A stretch of DNA of 43,856 nucleotides. Origin: Bacteroidetes bacterium MedPE-SWsnd-G2 (GTDB lineage: Bacteria; Bacteroidota; Bacteroidia; Flavobacteriales; Flavobacteriaceae). Numbering within the stretch: position 1 is the stretch's first letter; every line of letters starts with the position of its first letter. The stretch spans positions 1 to 43,856 of the forward strand of contig MPDE01000015.1 of the NCBI GenBank assembly GCA_001874335.1. The letters are read 5' to 3'. The notes beneath the pieces were generated by a model. That model saw only the letters and a program-made list of their open reading frames with translations. It ran no database searches and was not told the origin of the DNA. This document shows positions 15,962-23,154 of the stretch, piece by piece. Position numbers and translations under genes: made by a program.

Positions 15962-16615
15962 ATGGAACCTACCCAGTTTGAAGAATTTGACAAAGCCCCT
16001 CTAAACATCGACACCAATCGGTTAATATACTCTCTAATAATACATCCAAAAGCTACTTTACAATATATTCTTGAAAAGTGTCCTTCAAAATATGTGTTTC
16101 CTCTGCTTTTAATTGGTGGAATTGCCAATGTGTTTCAACAGGCTAGTGAAAACGGAAAGGGGGATCATAGCTCCTTAGAGGTTATAGTTATAAGCTCAAT
16201 TATAGCAGGAGCAATTTTTGGGTGGATTGGCTATTTTATTTTCGCTTGGGCGTTAAGCGTTACTGGAAAATGGATGGGTGGAAAAGCCAATTTTGAAGAG
16301 TTTAAAACGGTGCTTGCTTGGGCACAAATACCTTCCATTTTTTACCTCATTTTAATCGTACCACAAATCTTAATATTTGGTCTGGATCTTTTCAAAACCG
16401 AATTTTCACAAGAGTCAGAAGTAAAAGATATTATCATTTTAGGTTTTGCCTTAATTGAACTAGGCCTGGGCCTTTGGTCTTTAGTAATATCTGTTATTGG
16501 TATTAAAATCATTCAAGGATTTAATACAGTAAAAGCCATTGTAAACCTTATAATGCCATTTTTAACTTTCATTGGACTAATAGCCTTTTTAGTGTTTCTA
16601 TTCACCAGTTTTTAA
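15962..16615 (+). CDS. Yip1-family membrane protein
   Basis: The product has 217 residues and no signal peptide. After a soluble N-terminus of about 40 residues, five hydrophobic segments follow at about 48-60, 77-100, 117-137, 157-178 and 186-215. The order and the WIGYFIFAWALSVTGKWMGG stretch after the second span, followed by FEEFKTVLAWAQIPSIFYL, are characteristic of Yip1 domain proteins, where the conserved lysine- and phenylalanine-containing loop precedes an 'A.aq.P' turn. Function in bacteria is unknown. The gene stands alone. Confidence 0.8.
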   Translation: MEPTQFEEFDKAPLNIDTNRLIYSLIIHPKATLQYILEKCPSKYVFPLLLIGGIANVFQQASENGKGDHSSLEVIVISSIIAGAIFGWIGYFIFAWALSVTGKWMGGKANFEEFKTVLAWAQIPSIFYLILIVPQILIFGLDLFKTEFSQESEVKDIIILGFALIELGLGLWSLVISVIGIKIIQGFNTVKAIVNLIMPFLTFIGLIAFLVFLFTSF

Positions 16616-16793
16616 TCGCAGGATGACTATATAGAAGCGCATTGAAGTGGTGTTGAAGGCCATCTGAAATAATAGTCACTTAAATGTACAGTATAAATAT
16701 TCTGCACTTGATTAATTGACCAATGCTATCATCTCAAAGTATCGACTTTACAATGAGAAAAGTCTTCAGGAAAAGGATGGCCCTCCCTACTCT

Positions 16794-16820
16794 GCTACCG
16801 CACGAATCCTTTCGTGTGGT
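16794..16820 (+). repeat. REP hairpin, left copy
   Basis: The arms accgcacgaa (16797-16806) and ttcgtgtggt (16811-16820) pair with one G-U step around a tcct loop. It sits eight bases beyond the 3' end of the RAYT gene. Confidence 0.8.
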
Positions 16821-16828
16821 TCATTCTT

Positions 16829-17392
16829 TCAGTCATAAGTTTCAAACACAACCACATCATCCAACACACCCTTTTCCCCAGCATAATCCATTGCACTGCT
16901 GTACACATAATCCTCTGCCCTAAATACCAATCCGGCCTCTACTGGATTGTTATGGATATAATTTATTTTTTCTTTGATGACTTTATTGCTCCATAACTCA
17001 ATAGGCTTATTATCGTGTCTCCAAAATTGATAATGTTTTACGTTTGATACTGTTTTAGCTGCCTTTTCAAATTCAGCTAATAAAAATTCTTTTCTGCTCT
17101 CCTGAATGTTTTCTCTTATAGCTTTAACAACTGCTTTACTTGTAAAACGTTTAAAATCTCCCAGTATCAATTCTGGTTTTTCTCCATTTATACTTCTAAA
17201 TACCAAGTGAACATGATTGGTCATGATACACCAAGCTATAATTTCCATACCCTTATTTTGTTGGCAAAATGTTAAACTCTCTAATAAGATATTCTTATAT
17301 GTATTACGCGTAAATACATCCAGCCATCCCACTACAGCAAAACTCACAAAATATAAGCCTTCTGGATTATGAAACTTATAATTTCTACTCAT
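16829..17392 (-). CDS. REP-associated tyrosine transposase (RAYT, Y1_Tnp)
   Basis: The product has 187 residues. It contains the HUH nuclease signature NHVHLV with H60 and H62, a catalytic tyrosine Y145 in INYIHNNPVEAG, and the family start SRNYKFHNPEGLYFVSFAVV. The C-terminal YSSAMDYAG segment is also typical. The family nicks and rejoins single-stranded DNA at REP hairpins, and is domesticated in many genomes. Length and motifs are intact. REP hairpins frame it at 16794-16820 and 17520-17546. Unlike a classical IS200 element it carries no second gene. Confidence 0.92.
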   Translation of the reverse strand: MSRNYKFHNPEGLYFVSFAVVGWLDVFTRNTYKNILLESLTFCQQNKGMEIIAWCIMTNHVHLVFRSINGEKPELILGDFKRFTSKAVVKAIRENIQESRKEFLLAEFEKAAKTVSNVKHYQFWRHDNKPIELWSNKVIKEKINYIHNNPVEAGLVFRAEDYVYSSAMDYAGEKGVLDDVVVFETYD

Positions 17393-17519
17393 TCTTAGAA
17401 TATAATAAAAAATGAGAGAGCGAGAGTTTTAAAATTATGATTTATAAGATGTATTGCGAATAAAACAAAAGCAATACTTTAATTTTTAATTATAGCTTTA
17501 TAGTTCTTGATTTAGTATT

Positions 17520-17546
17520 ACCACACGAAAGGATTCGTGCGGTAGC
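17520..17546 (-). repeat. REP hairpin, right copy
   Basis: This is the exact reverse complement of 16794-16820 over 27 bases. It lies 127 bases upstream of the RAYT start codon and 48 bases before the ATG of the HNH endonuclease gene, so it may affect expression of both genes. The bases beyond it (gggg) differ from the left copy. Confidence 0.8.
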
Positions 17547-17594
17547 GGGGGAACAGATTTGCAAAAAGCAATTCAAATAATCTAATAAAAAAAT

Positions 17595-18572
17595 ATGGAT
17601 ACCAAAACAATTGATAAATACTTGAATCTGTTTTCCAAACTTAATCGAGGATATACTAAAGGTTTGGGTAAAGCACCACATAAACCTATTTTGTTAATTT
17701 CTATAATAGAATTAATCAGAAAAAAGGAAATTTCTTCAAATAGAATATTTATTACTACAAACTTAGTATTAACCTTTAAAAATAACTGGGATAAATTAGT
17801 AGTAACAAATCATTCTCAAAATTTCGCATTACCCTTTTTCCACATGAGGAGTGAGCCTTTTTGGAATTTAGTTACAAAATTTGGGATGGAATTAAATTTA
17901 ACCAACTCACGCAGTATTAAGAGTTTTAAAAACTTAAATGAGAATATTTCTTTTGCAGAAATTGATAAAGATTTGTTCTTTATTTTATCCAATCAAAAAT
18001 TATCAAATTCTCTTTTAAGTTTACTATTAAATAAATATTTCCCTGCATCACATTCCAATTATTTTTTAAATTATGACAATTCAATAGAAAGGGAGATTGA
18101 AAATCAGATTTTAAACGAAAACCCTACGGAGTACCGTAATAACTTAAATGAATTAAAATCAAAATTAGACAACAATAGTTTTGAAGAAGAACTATTTATT
18201 CGTGGTGGATTATTTAAAAAAACAATTCCAAAAATTTATAATTATTCATGTTGCATTTCTGGATGGCGTATTGAATCAACTACAAATTCTCAAATGGTTG
18301 ATGCTTGCCATATAATACCATTTAGTATTTCAAAAGATGACACAATTCCTAATGGAATATCACTTTCTCCGAACCTGCACAGAGCTTTTGACAGAGGATT
18401 AATTACCATAAATAAGGATTACATTGTAAGGGTTTCTCCAACAATTACAAATCCATCTAATAATGACTTACATTGTTTTGAGGGGAAACAAATACTGCTT
18501 CCTTCCAATGCTAAATGGTACCCTTCCGTTGATAGTCTATTTTGGCATAATAAAGAAATTTACAAATTATAA
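17595..18572 (+). CDS. HNH endonuclease with sulfur-binding-type N-terminal domain
   Basis: The product has 325 residues. The N-terminal half shows KAPHKPILLIS (26-36) and LPFFHMRSEPFWNL (79-92), the pattern I associate with the SBD domain of ScoMcrA-type enzymes that recognise phosphorothioated DNA. The C-terminal half is an HNH_2-type nuclease: CCISG (219-223), ACHIIPF (237-243) with H239, NGISL (253-257), and LHRAFDRG (261-268) with H262 and D266. The family cuts DNA carrying backbone phosphorothioate. No dnd genes are in view. It is AT-rich and isolated between the RAYT and a tRNA. Alternative: an HNH enzyme with a related but different reader domain. Confidence 0.72.
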   Translation: MDTKTIDKYLNLFSKLNRGYTKGLGKAPHKPILLISIIELIRKKEISSNRIFITTNLVLTFKNNWDKLVVTNHSQNFALPFFHMRSEPFWNLVTKFGMELNLTNSRSIKSFKNLNENISFAEIDKDLFFILSNQKLSNSLLSLLLNKYFPASHSNYFLNYDNSIEREIENQILNENPTEYRNNLNELKSKLDNNSFEEELFIRGGLFKKTIPKIYNYSCCISGWRIESTTNSQMVDACHIIPFSISKDDTIPNGISLSPNLHRAFDRGLITINKDYIVRVSPTITNPSNNDLHCFEGKQILLPSNAKWYPSVDSLFWHNKEIYKL

Positions 18573-18588
18573 GGCCAATATAAATCAC

Positions 18589-18620
18589 AAAAAAAGCCTT
18601 TCAATTTCTTGAAAGGCTTT
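18589..18620 (-). terminator. Intrinsic terminator for the tRNA (minus strand)
   Basis: An 11-bp perfect stem (18593-18603 with 18610-18620) is flanked on the left by a long A-run, which is a U-tract on the minus strand. It lies 11 bases beyond the tRNA 3' end and 16 bases after the HNH gene, for which it may work more weakly. Confidence 0.8.
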
Positions 18621-18631
18621 CTAATTGAAAG

Positions 18632-18705
18632 TGGTCCCACTTGGGCTCGAACCAAGGACCACCTGATTATGAGTCAGGTGCTCTAACCAACTGAGCTATG
18701 GGACC
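18632..18705 (-). tRNA. tRNA with CAU anticodon (Met elongator or Ile2)
   Basis: The minus strand folds as a complete 74-nt cloverleaf: acceptor GGTCCCA with TGGGACC, D arm GCTC...GAGC, anticodon stem CCTGA/TCAGG with loop CTCATAA (anticodon CAU), and T arm CTTGG TTCGAGC CCAAG, ending with discriminator A. CCA is not encoded. Elongator methionine and lysidine-modified isoleucine tRNAs both have this loop, and I cannot decide between them from one sequence. It is not an initiator, because the anticodon stem lacks three G-C pairs. Confidence 0.93.
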
Positions 18706-18753
18706 CAATTAGGCTGCAATATTACTACTTATTTTAAAACTTGGCAAGAAAAT

Positions 18754-19158
18754 TTAACTCTTTATCTCTTGGCACAACTCGATTAAAACCCCGTTGGTAG
18801 CCTTAGGGTGTAGAAAAGCAATACGCTTATTATCAGCCCCTTTTTTGGGTGCTGTGTGTATCATTTTAAATCCTTTTTCGGTAAGTCTGGCAATCTCTGC
18901 TTCTATATCGTCAACCTCAAATGCAATATGATGAATCCCCTCCCCTTTCTTTTCAATAAACTTTGCTATTGGGCTGTCTGGATTGGTGGCTTCTAAAAGT
19001 TCTATTTTGTTAGGTCCTACTTGAAAAAATGAGGTACTCACCCCTTCACTTTCTACCGTTTCCATTTTATAGGATTCCTCGCCAAATAAGTCGGCAAAAA
19101 GGGCGTTTGACGCTTGTATATCCTTAACCGCAATACCTATATGTTCTATTTTTTTCAT
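18754..19158 (-). CDS. mce: Methylmalonyl-CoA epimerase
   Basis: The 134-residue protein converts (2S)- and (2R)-methylmalonyl-CoA in propionate metabolism. Two VOC modules are present: IEHIGIAVKDIQASNALF at the start with metal ligand H6, KIELLE at 51-56 with E53, GIHHIAFEV with H76/H77, and LIELCQ with E127. Length and motifs are those of the short bacterial epimerase. The gene is alone on its strand and diverges from rbfA. I do not see the mutase genes in this window. Confidence 0.9.
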   Translation of the reverse strand: MKKIEHIGIAVKDIQASNALFADLFGEESYKMETVESEGVSTSFFQVGPNKIELLEATNPDSPIAKFIEKKGEGIHHIAFEVDDIEAEIARLTEKGFKMIHTAPKKGADNKRIAFLHPKATNGVLIELCQEIKS

Positions 19159-19231
19159 TTCTATTTGCTATTATAAACGTGCTTTACACAAATTATTAAG
19201 TCCAAAAATAAGATAATCCTCAAATATGCTA

Positions 19232-19239
19232 TATTTTTG
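19232..19239 (+). promoter_or_regulatory. TAnnTTTG -7 box of rbfA
   Basis: TATTTTTG lies only four bases before the ATG at 19244, so transcription would start at or beside the start codon and give an almost leaderless message. It lies inside an alternative 5' extension of the reading frame, which argues against that longer start. Confidence 0.5.
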
Positions 19240-19243
19240 TACC

Positions 19244-19636
19244 ATGGAAAGTAACAGACAAAAAAAGATAGGTGGCATTTTGCAGAAGGATTTGGTTGAA
19301 GTGCTTCAAGGTGCCGCTACAAGTGGTGGATTAAAAGGAATTATTATTTCGGTAAGTAAAGTAAAGGTAACTTCAGATTTATCTATTGCTAAAGTTTACC
19401 TCAGCATATTCCCAAATAAAGAAGCGCAGAATCTTTTAGACGGAATTCAATCTAACACCCCACTTATTAGACACGAATTGTCTCAGCGTACCAAGCATCA
19501 GTTAAGACGTATGCCGCATTTAGAATTTTTTATTGATGACTCTTTAGAATATATTGATCAAATTGATCGTTCTTTAAAAGGTGAAGACAACCCTATTGCA
19601 GATCCAGATCTTCTTGAAAAACGTAAAAAATCTTAA
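19244..19636 (+). CDS. rbfA: 30S ribosome-binding factor
   Basis: The 130-residue RbfA helps mature 16S rRNA and the 30S subunit, notably in the cold. The KH-like core is recognisable: SNRQKKIGGILQKDLVEVL at the start, then IIISVSKVKVTSDLSIAKVYL, TPLIRHELSQRTKHQLRRMP, HLEFFIDDSLEYID and a charged tail. I chose the ATG at 19244 because the frame upstream to 19226 crosses the promoter box. The stop codon abuts the next gene, whose first codon follows with no gap. Confidence 0.9.
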   Translation: MESNRQKKIGGILQKDLVEVLQGAATSGGLKGIIISVSKVKVTSDLSIAKVYLSIFPNKEAQNLLDGIQSNTPLIRHELSQRTKHQLRRMPHLEFFIDDSLEYIDQIDRSLKGEDNPIADPDLLEKRKKS

Positions 19637-20842
19637 TTGAATTTTGCCCTATACATAGCCAAGCGATATCTTATTTCGAAAAGTAAAAATAATGCCATAA
19701 ACATCATGACCATTATTGCTTCGGCTGGTATAATCATTGCCTCCGCAGCACTTTTTATAGTATTATCGGGCTTCGGTGGCTTAAAAGAATTTAGTCTCGC
19801 ATACACCTCTTTTGTAGATCCCGATTTAAAAATCACACCTGCAATAGGAAAATCGTTTGTAGTTGATCAAGACCAACAACAAGCCCTGAAAGCTATTGAT
19901 GGTGTAACCGATTTTTCTAAAATTATAGAAGAGCATATTATTATCACCTTTGATAATAAAAACGTACTCGCCACTTTTAAAGGTGTGGATGCGAATTATA
20001 ACAAGCTCACCAAGATTGACACCACAGTTGCCATGGGTAATTGGATGCGTCCTGATACCGATCAAGTAGTTGTTGGGTGGGGTATTTCTAATAACCTATC
20101 GTTAGGGGTTTTAGATTTTGCCAGAAGTTTGAAAATTTATGTACCTAAACCTGGTACAGGCCAGCCCTCTTCTATGAAAAGTGCTTTAAGCTCATTAAAT
20201 GTTTTTAATGTTGGGGTGTTTCAAATTAATGAAGAATTAGACAATAGCTATATTTATGGCAATTTAGATACCGCCAGGTATTTATTAAACTACAACAGCA
20301 ATCAGTTTTCGGCTTTAGAATTAAAACTTGATGAGACTGCAGATGAAGCCTTTGTAAAAGCTCAAATTTCTGAAGTATTTAATCATGAGGTTATCATCAA
20401 AAATCGCATGGAATTAAATGATGCCCTTTACAAAATGCTCAACACCGAAAACCTTGCGGTTTATCTCATATTTACACTGGTAATTGTCATTGCGCTCTTT
20501 AATGTCATTGGCGCCTTAATCATGATGATTTTAGACAAAAAAGACGCTTTAATTACCTTATACAATCTGGGAACACCAATTAAAAGTTTAAAACGTATCT
20601 TTTTATTACAGGGCAGTTTGCTTACGCTAATTGGCGGCTGTATTGGTTTGGGTATCGGACTAATTTTAGTCTTTTTACAACAGCAATTTGACTTGGTAAT
20701 GCTTACACCGTCCTTGCCTTATCCTGTAGTTTTAAACCCTGTAAATATTGTAATTGTATTACTTACAATTACTGTTTTAGGGTTATTGGCTTCAAAATTA
20801 GCCTCCAGTAGAATTTCTAAAGAGCTTATTAAAACGGCTTAA
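19637..20842 (+). CDS. LolC/LolE-like ABC transporter permease
   Basis: The product has 401 residues and belongs to the MacB/FtsX/LolC-type permeases. It has one N-terminal membrane span (about 22-46), a large periplasmic domain (47-265), then three spans (about 272-296, 312-345, 363-385). NFALYIAKRYLISKSKNNAINIMT is the usual opening of the flavobacterial protein. The start codon is TTG at 19637, directly after the TAA of rbfA; no ATG lies nearer than residue 24, inside the conserved part. The ATPase partner is not adjacent. It probably takes part in lipoprotein release or a similar export step. Confidence 0.88.
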   Translation: MNFALYIAKRYLISKSKNNAINIMTIIASAGIIIASAALFIVLSGFGGLKEFSLAYTSFVDPDLKITPAIGKSFVVDQDQQQALKAIDGVTDFSKIIEEHIIITFDNKNVLATFKGVDANYNKLTKIDTTVAMGNWMRPDTDQVVVGWGISNNLSLGVLDFARSLKIYVPKPGTGQPSSMKSALSSLNVFNVGVFQINEELDNSYIYGNLDTARYLLNYNSNQFSALELKLDETADEAFVKAQISEVFNHEVIIKNRMELNDALYKMLNTENLAVYLIFTLVIVIALFNVIGALIMMILDKKDALITLYNLGTPIKSLKRIFLLQGSLLTLIGGCIGLGIGLILVFLQQQFDLVMLTPSLPYPVVLNPVNIVIVLLTITVLGLLASKLASSRISKELIKTA

Positions 20843-20845
20843 AAA

Positions 20846-21838
20846 TTAAGCAAACTCGTAACCTTTAAAGGTACGCTCAACCTCATCAAAAGCATCAAAC
20901 ACCGATTTTGAATCGTCACTTGTTACCATTTTCATTCGGTAAGGTTTAAAGTCTTTAATCCCTTTAAAGTAATTGGTATAATGTCTGCGTGTTTCGAAAA
21001 CGCCTAATTTTTCACCCTTCCAATCAATTGCCATTTGCAAGTGTCTTCTGGCGGCTTCTACACGTTCTTCTAAAGTAATAGGCGCTAAGTGCTCACCTGT
21101 TTCAAAGAAGTGTTTTACCTGCTTAAAAAACCAAGGGTTCCCAATACTTGCGCGTCCTATCATACAACCATCTAACCCAAATTCATCACGCATTTTCATG
21201 GCTTTTTCGGGAGAATCTACATCGCCATTTCCAAATACAGGAATGTGCATTCTCGGGTTGTTTTTTACAGCGGCAATAGGATGCCAATCGGCTTCGCCCT
21301 TATACATCTGTGCTCGCGTACGACCGTGAATAGAAATGGCTTTACAACCCACATCTTGCAAACGCTCGGCCACCTCAACAATTTTAATAGACTCATGGTC
21401 CCAACCTAATCTGGTTTTAACCGTTACAGGTAAACTGCTTCGTTTTACCATAGCTTCGGTAAGCGACACCATAAGGTCAATATCTTTTAAGATTCCGGCA
21501 CCGGCACCTTTAGAAACGACCTTTTTTACAGGACATCCAAAATTAATATCAATAATATCAGGGTTAGAACGCTCAACAATATCAATAGTTTGCAGCATAC
21601 TATCTAAATTGGCTCCGAAAATTTGAATCCCTACGGGGCGTTCCTTTTCATAAATGTCCAATTTCATAGTGCTTTTTGCAGCATCTCTAATTAAGCCTTC
21701 ACTCGATATAAATTCAGTAAACACCACATCGGCACCTTGTTCCTTGCACAAAGCTCTAAATGGGGGATCACTAACATCTTCCATTGGCGCTAAAAGCAAC
21801 GGAAAATCAGGAAGTTCTATGTGGTCTATTTTTACCAA
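20846..21838 (-). CDS. dusB: tRNA-dihydrouridine synthase
   Basis: The 330-residue flavoenzyme reduces uridine in the tRNA D-loop. Family motifs are intact: LLLAPMEDVSDPPFR near 14-28, TEFISSEGL, DINFGCPVKKVVSKGAGAG with catalytic C102, VKTRLGWD, IHGRTRAQMYKGEADW, VFGNGDV, and CMIGRASIGNPWFF. The last parts match the DusB class more than DusA or DusC. It faces the LolC/E-type gene and ends three bases after that gene's stop. Confidence 0.93.
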   Translation of the reverse strand: MVKIDHIELPDFPLLLAPMEDVSDPPFRALCKEQGADVVFTEFISSEGLIRDAAKSTMKLDIYEKERPVGIQIFGANLDSMLQTIDIVERSNPDIIDINFGCPVKKVVSKGAGAGILKDIDLMVSLTEAMVKRSSLPVTVKTRLGWDHESIKIVEVAERLQDVGCKAISIHGRTRAQMYKGEADWHPIAAVKNNPRMHIPVFGNGDVDSPEKAMKMRDEFGLDGCMIGRASIGNPWFFKQVKHFFETGEHLAPITLEERVEAARRHLQMAIDWKGEKLGVFETRRHYTNYFKGIKDFKPYRMKMVTSDDSKSVFDAFDEVERTFKGYEFA

Positions 21839-21885
21839 ATCAAAAAAATTAAGGTTGCAAAAGTACTTAAAATCAAAGCTTCAAA

Positions 21886-23109
21886 CTAAAATTTAATAGT
21901 CGCATTAACATTTTTATCACCGCGTTTAACGGTTACTTGAGTCGAATCGCCTTTATCAAATACCGATAAGGCTTTCATATACGAGGTCATGTCTACTACG
22001 GCACTATCACCCAATTGAATCACAATATCACCTTTTTCAAGTCCGGCTTTTTGAGCAGGCTTTTCTTCACTAATACCATCAATACGCATGCCTTCGCCAT
22101 CATATAAATAATCAGGAATAACGCCTAAGCCAACTCTAAATCGAGGCGTGTCTTCGCTTTCATTTTTAGTTTTTCTAAATGCTAATTTTCTATTGTCATT
22201 AAGCTCTGATACGATGCTAAAAATAAAGTCTGAAATGTCTGCCATACCTTGATAGTTTAACTTTTCAAAATCATCGGCAGGCTTGTGATAATCTTCATGT
22301 TGCCCAGTGAAAAAATGCAATACAGGAACTTCGATATTATAAAATGATGTATGGTCTGACGGTCCAACTCCAGATTCTTTTTCTACCAATTTAAACTTGG
22401 TATTAGAAGCCGATAAGGTATGTTTCCAGAATGGTGTTGTTCCCACACCATAAACAGCAAGTGTGCTGTCTGGTTTTAATCTACCCACCATATCCATATT
22501 AATCATATAGTTGATTTTCTCCTGAGGGACCGTTGGGTTTTTAGTAAAATAATTAGATCCTAACAAGCCCATTTCCTCTCCAGAAAATGCAATAAACATA
22601 TAATTATTATTGGTGTTTTGTCCCTTTAACTTCGATGCCAAATTAAGCATAACCGCTACTCCACTGGCGTTGTCATCAGCGCCATTATGGATTTCGGTTT
22701 CACCACGATGCAATGAACCTTCACTACCGTATCCCAAATGGTCGTAATGTGCACCAATAACTATAGTGTGCTCGGCCTTATTATCGATAAAACCAATAAC
22801 ATTTGTACCGGTAATGCTTCCGTCTTCATTAACTACAGTATATTCAACCTCAGCATGCGGATCTGTTTTTGGTTTAAAATTAAACGCTTGGAAATAATTG
22901 GAAGTTCCTTTGGGCGCAATTCCTAAGTCCTCAAAACGCTCTGCAATATAATTGGCAGCCAGAGCTTCACCTTTTGTACCTGTTTCCCGACCTTGTAGGT
23001 CATCACTTGCTAAATAGGTAACATCTTCTTTAAGTTTATTTTCTGGCTTTTGGTTTTGTTGACAAGACAGTAATCCGGTTAAAAAAATTAAGGCAAGGAT
23101 AAATTTCAT
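21886..23109 (-). CDS. M28-family zinc aminopeptidase with C-terminal PDZ domain
   Basis: The 407-residue lipoprotein (signal peptide ends GLLSC, Cys16) carries an M28 peptidase domain. Ligands of the two zinc ions are visible: H121 in GAHYDH, D145/D146 in ADDNASG, E178/E179 in SGEE, D206 in MNMDMVG-type NMDMVG, and a His in GQHEDYHKPAD near 271. A PDZ domain (about 325-407, GVIPDYLYDGEGMRIDGI, AGLEKGDIVIQLGD) follows. It probably cleaves N-terminal residues of peptides outside the cytoplasm. It is transcribed from a promoter that overlaps that of the gene facing away from it. Confidence 0.92.
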   Translation of the reverse strand: MKFILALIFLTGLLSCQQNQKPENKLKEDVTYLASDDLQGRETGTKGEALAANYIAERFEDLGIAPKGTSNYFQAFNFKPKTDPHAEVEYTVVNEDGSITGTNVIGFIDNKAEHTIVIGAHYDHLGYGSEGSLHRGETEIHNGADDNASGVAVMLNLASKLKGQNTNNNYMFIAFSGEEMGLLGSNYFTKNPTVPQEKINYMINMDMVGRLKPDSTLAVYGVGTTPFWKHTLSASNTKFKLVEKESGVGPSDHTSFYNIEVPVLHFFTGQHEDYHKPADDFEKLNYQGMADISDFIFSIVSELNDNRKLAFRKTKNESEDTPRFRVGLGVIPDYLYDGEGMRIDGISEEKPAQKAGLEKGDIVIQLGDSAVVDMTSYMKALSVFDKGDSTQVTVKRGDKNVNATIKF

Positions 23110-23121
23110 AAGTTATATCGT

Positions 23122-23139
23122 TAGTTTTGTACAAAATTA
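23122..23139. promoter_or_regulatory. Face-to-face overlapping promoters
   Basis: TAGTTTTG (23122-23129, plus) and TAATTTTG (23132-23139, read on minus) are both exact TAnnTTTG boxes, two bases apart and forming a near-perfect palindrome. Each promoter's start site falls inside or beside the other's -7 region, so RNA polymerase could occupy only one at a time. No clear -33 element is seen on either side. Confidence 0.5.
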
Positions 23140-23154
23140 ATACAATTTAATATT

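Larger units (their letters stand above)
16794..17546. mobile_element. REP/RAYT element (REPtron)
   Basis: A 27-nt hairpin-forming sequence at 16794-16820 is repeated in exact reverse complement at 17520-17546. Each copy contains a 10-bp imperfect stem. The space between holds one gene, a REP-associated tyrosine transposase. That is the layout of a REPtron, in which the single-strand nuclease acts on the REP hairpins. I find no other REP copy in this window, so its activity in the genome cannot be judged. Confidence 0.8.

Noticed and set aside
16723-16996. Two overlapping plus-strand open frames beside the RAYT gene
   Set aside because: They are antisense to the RAYT and to the REP hairpin. 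Their Pro/His-rich translation comes from the complementary strand.
18632-18705. tRNA as attachment site of an integrated element
   Set aside because: No integrase and no direct repeat of the tRNA 3' end is seen in the islet.
21336-21626. Plus-strand open frame opposite dusB
   Set aside because: Antisense shadow of a well-supported enzyme gene.
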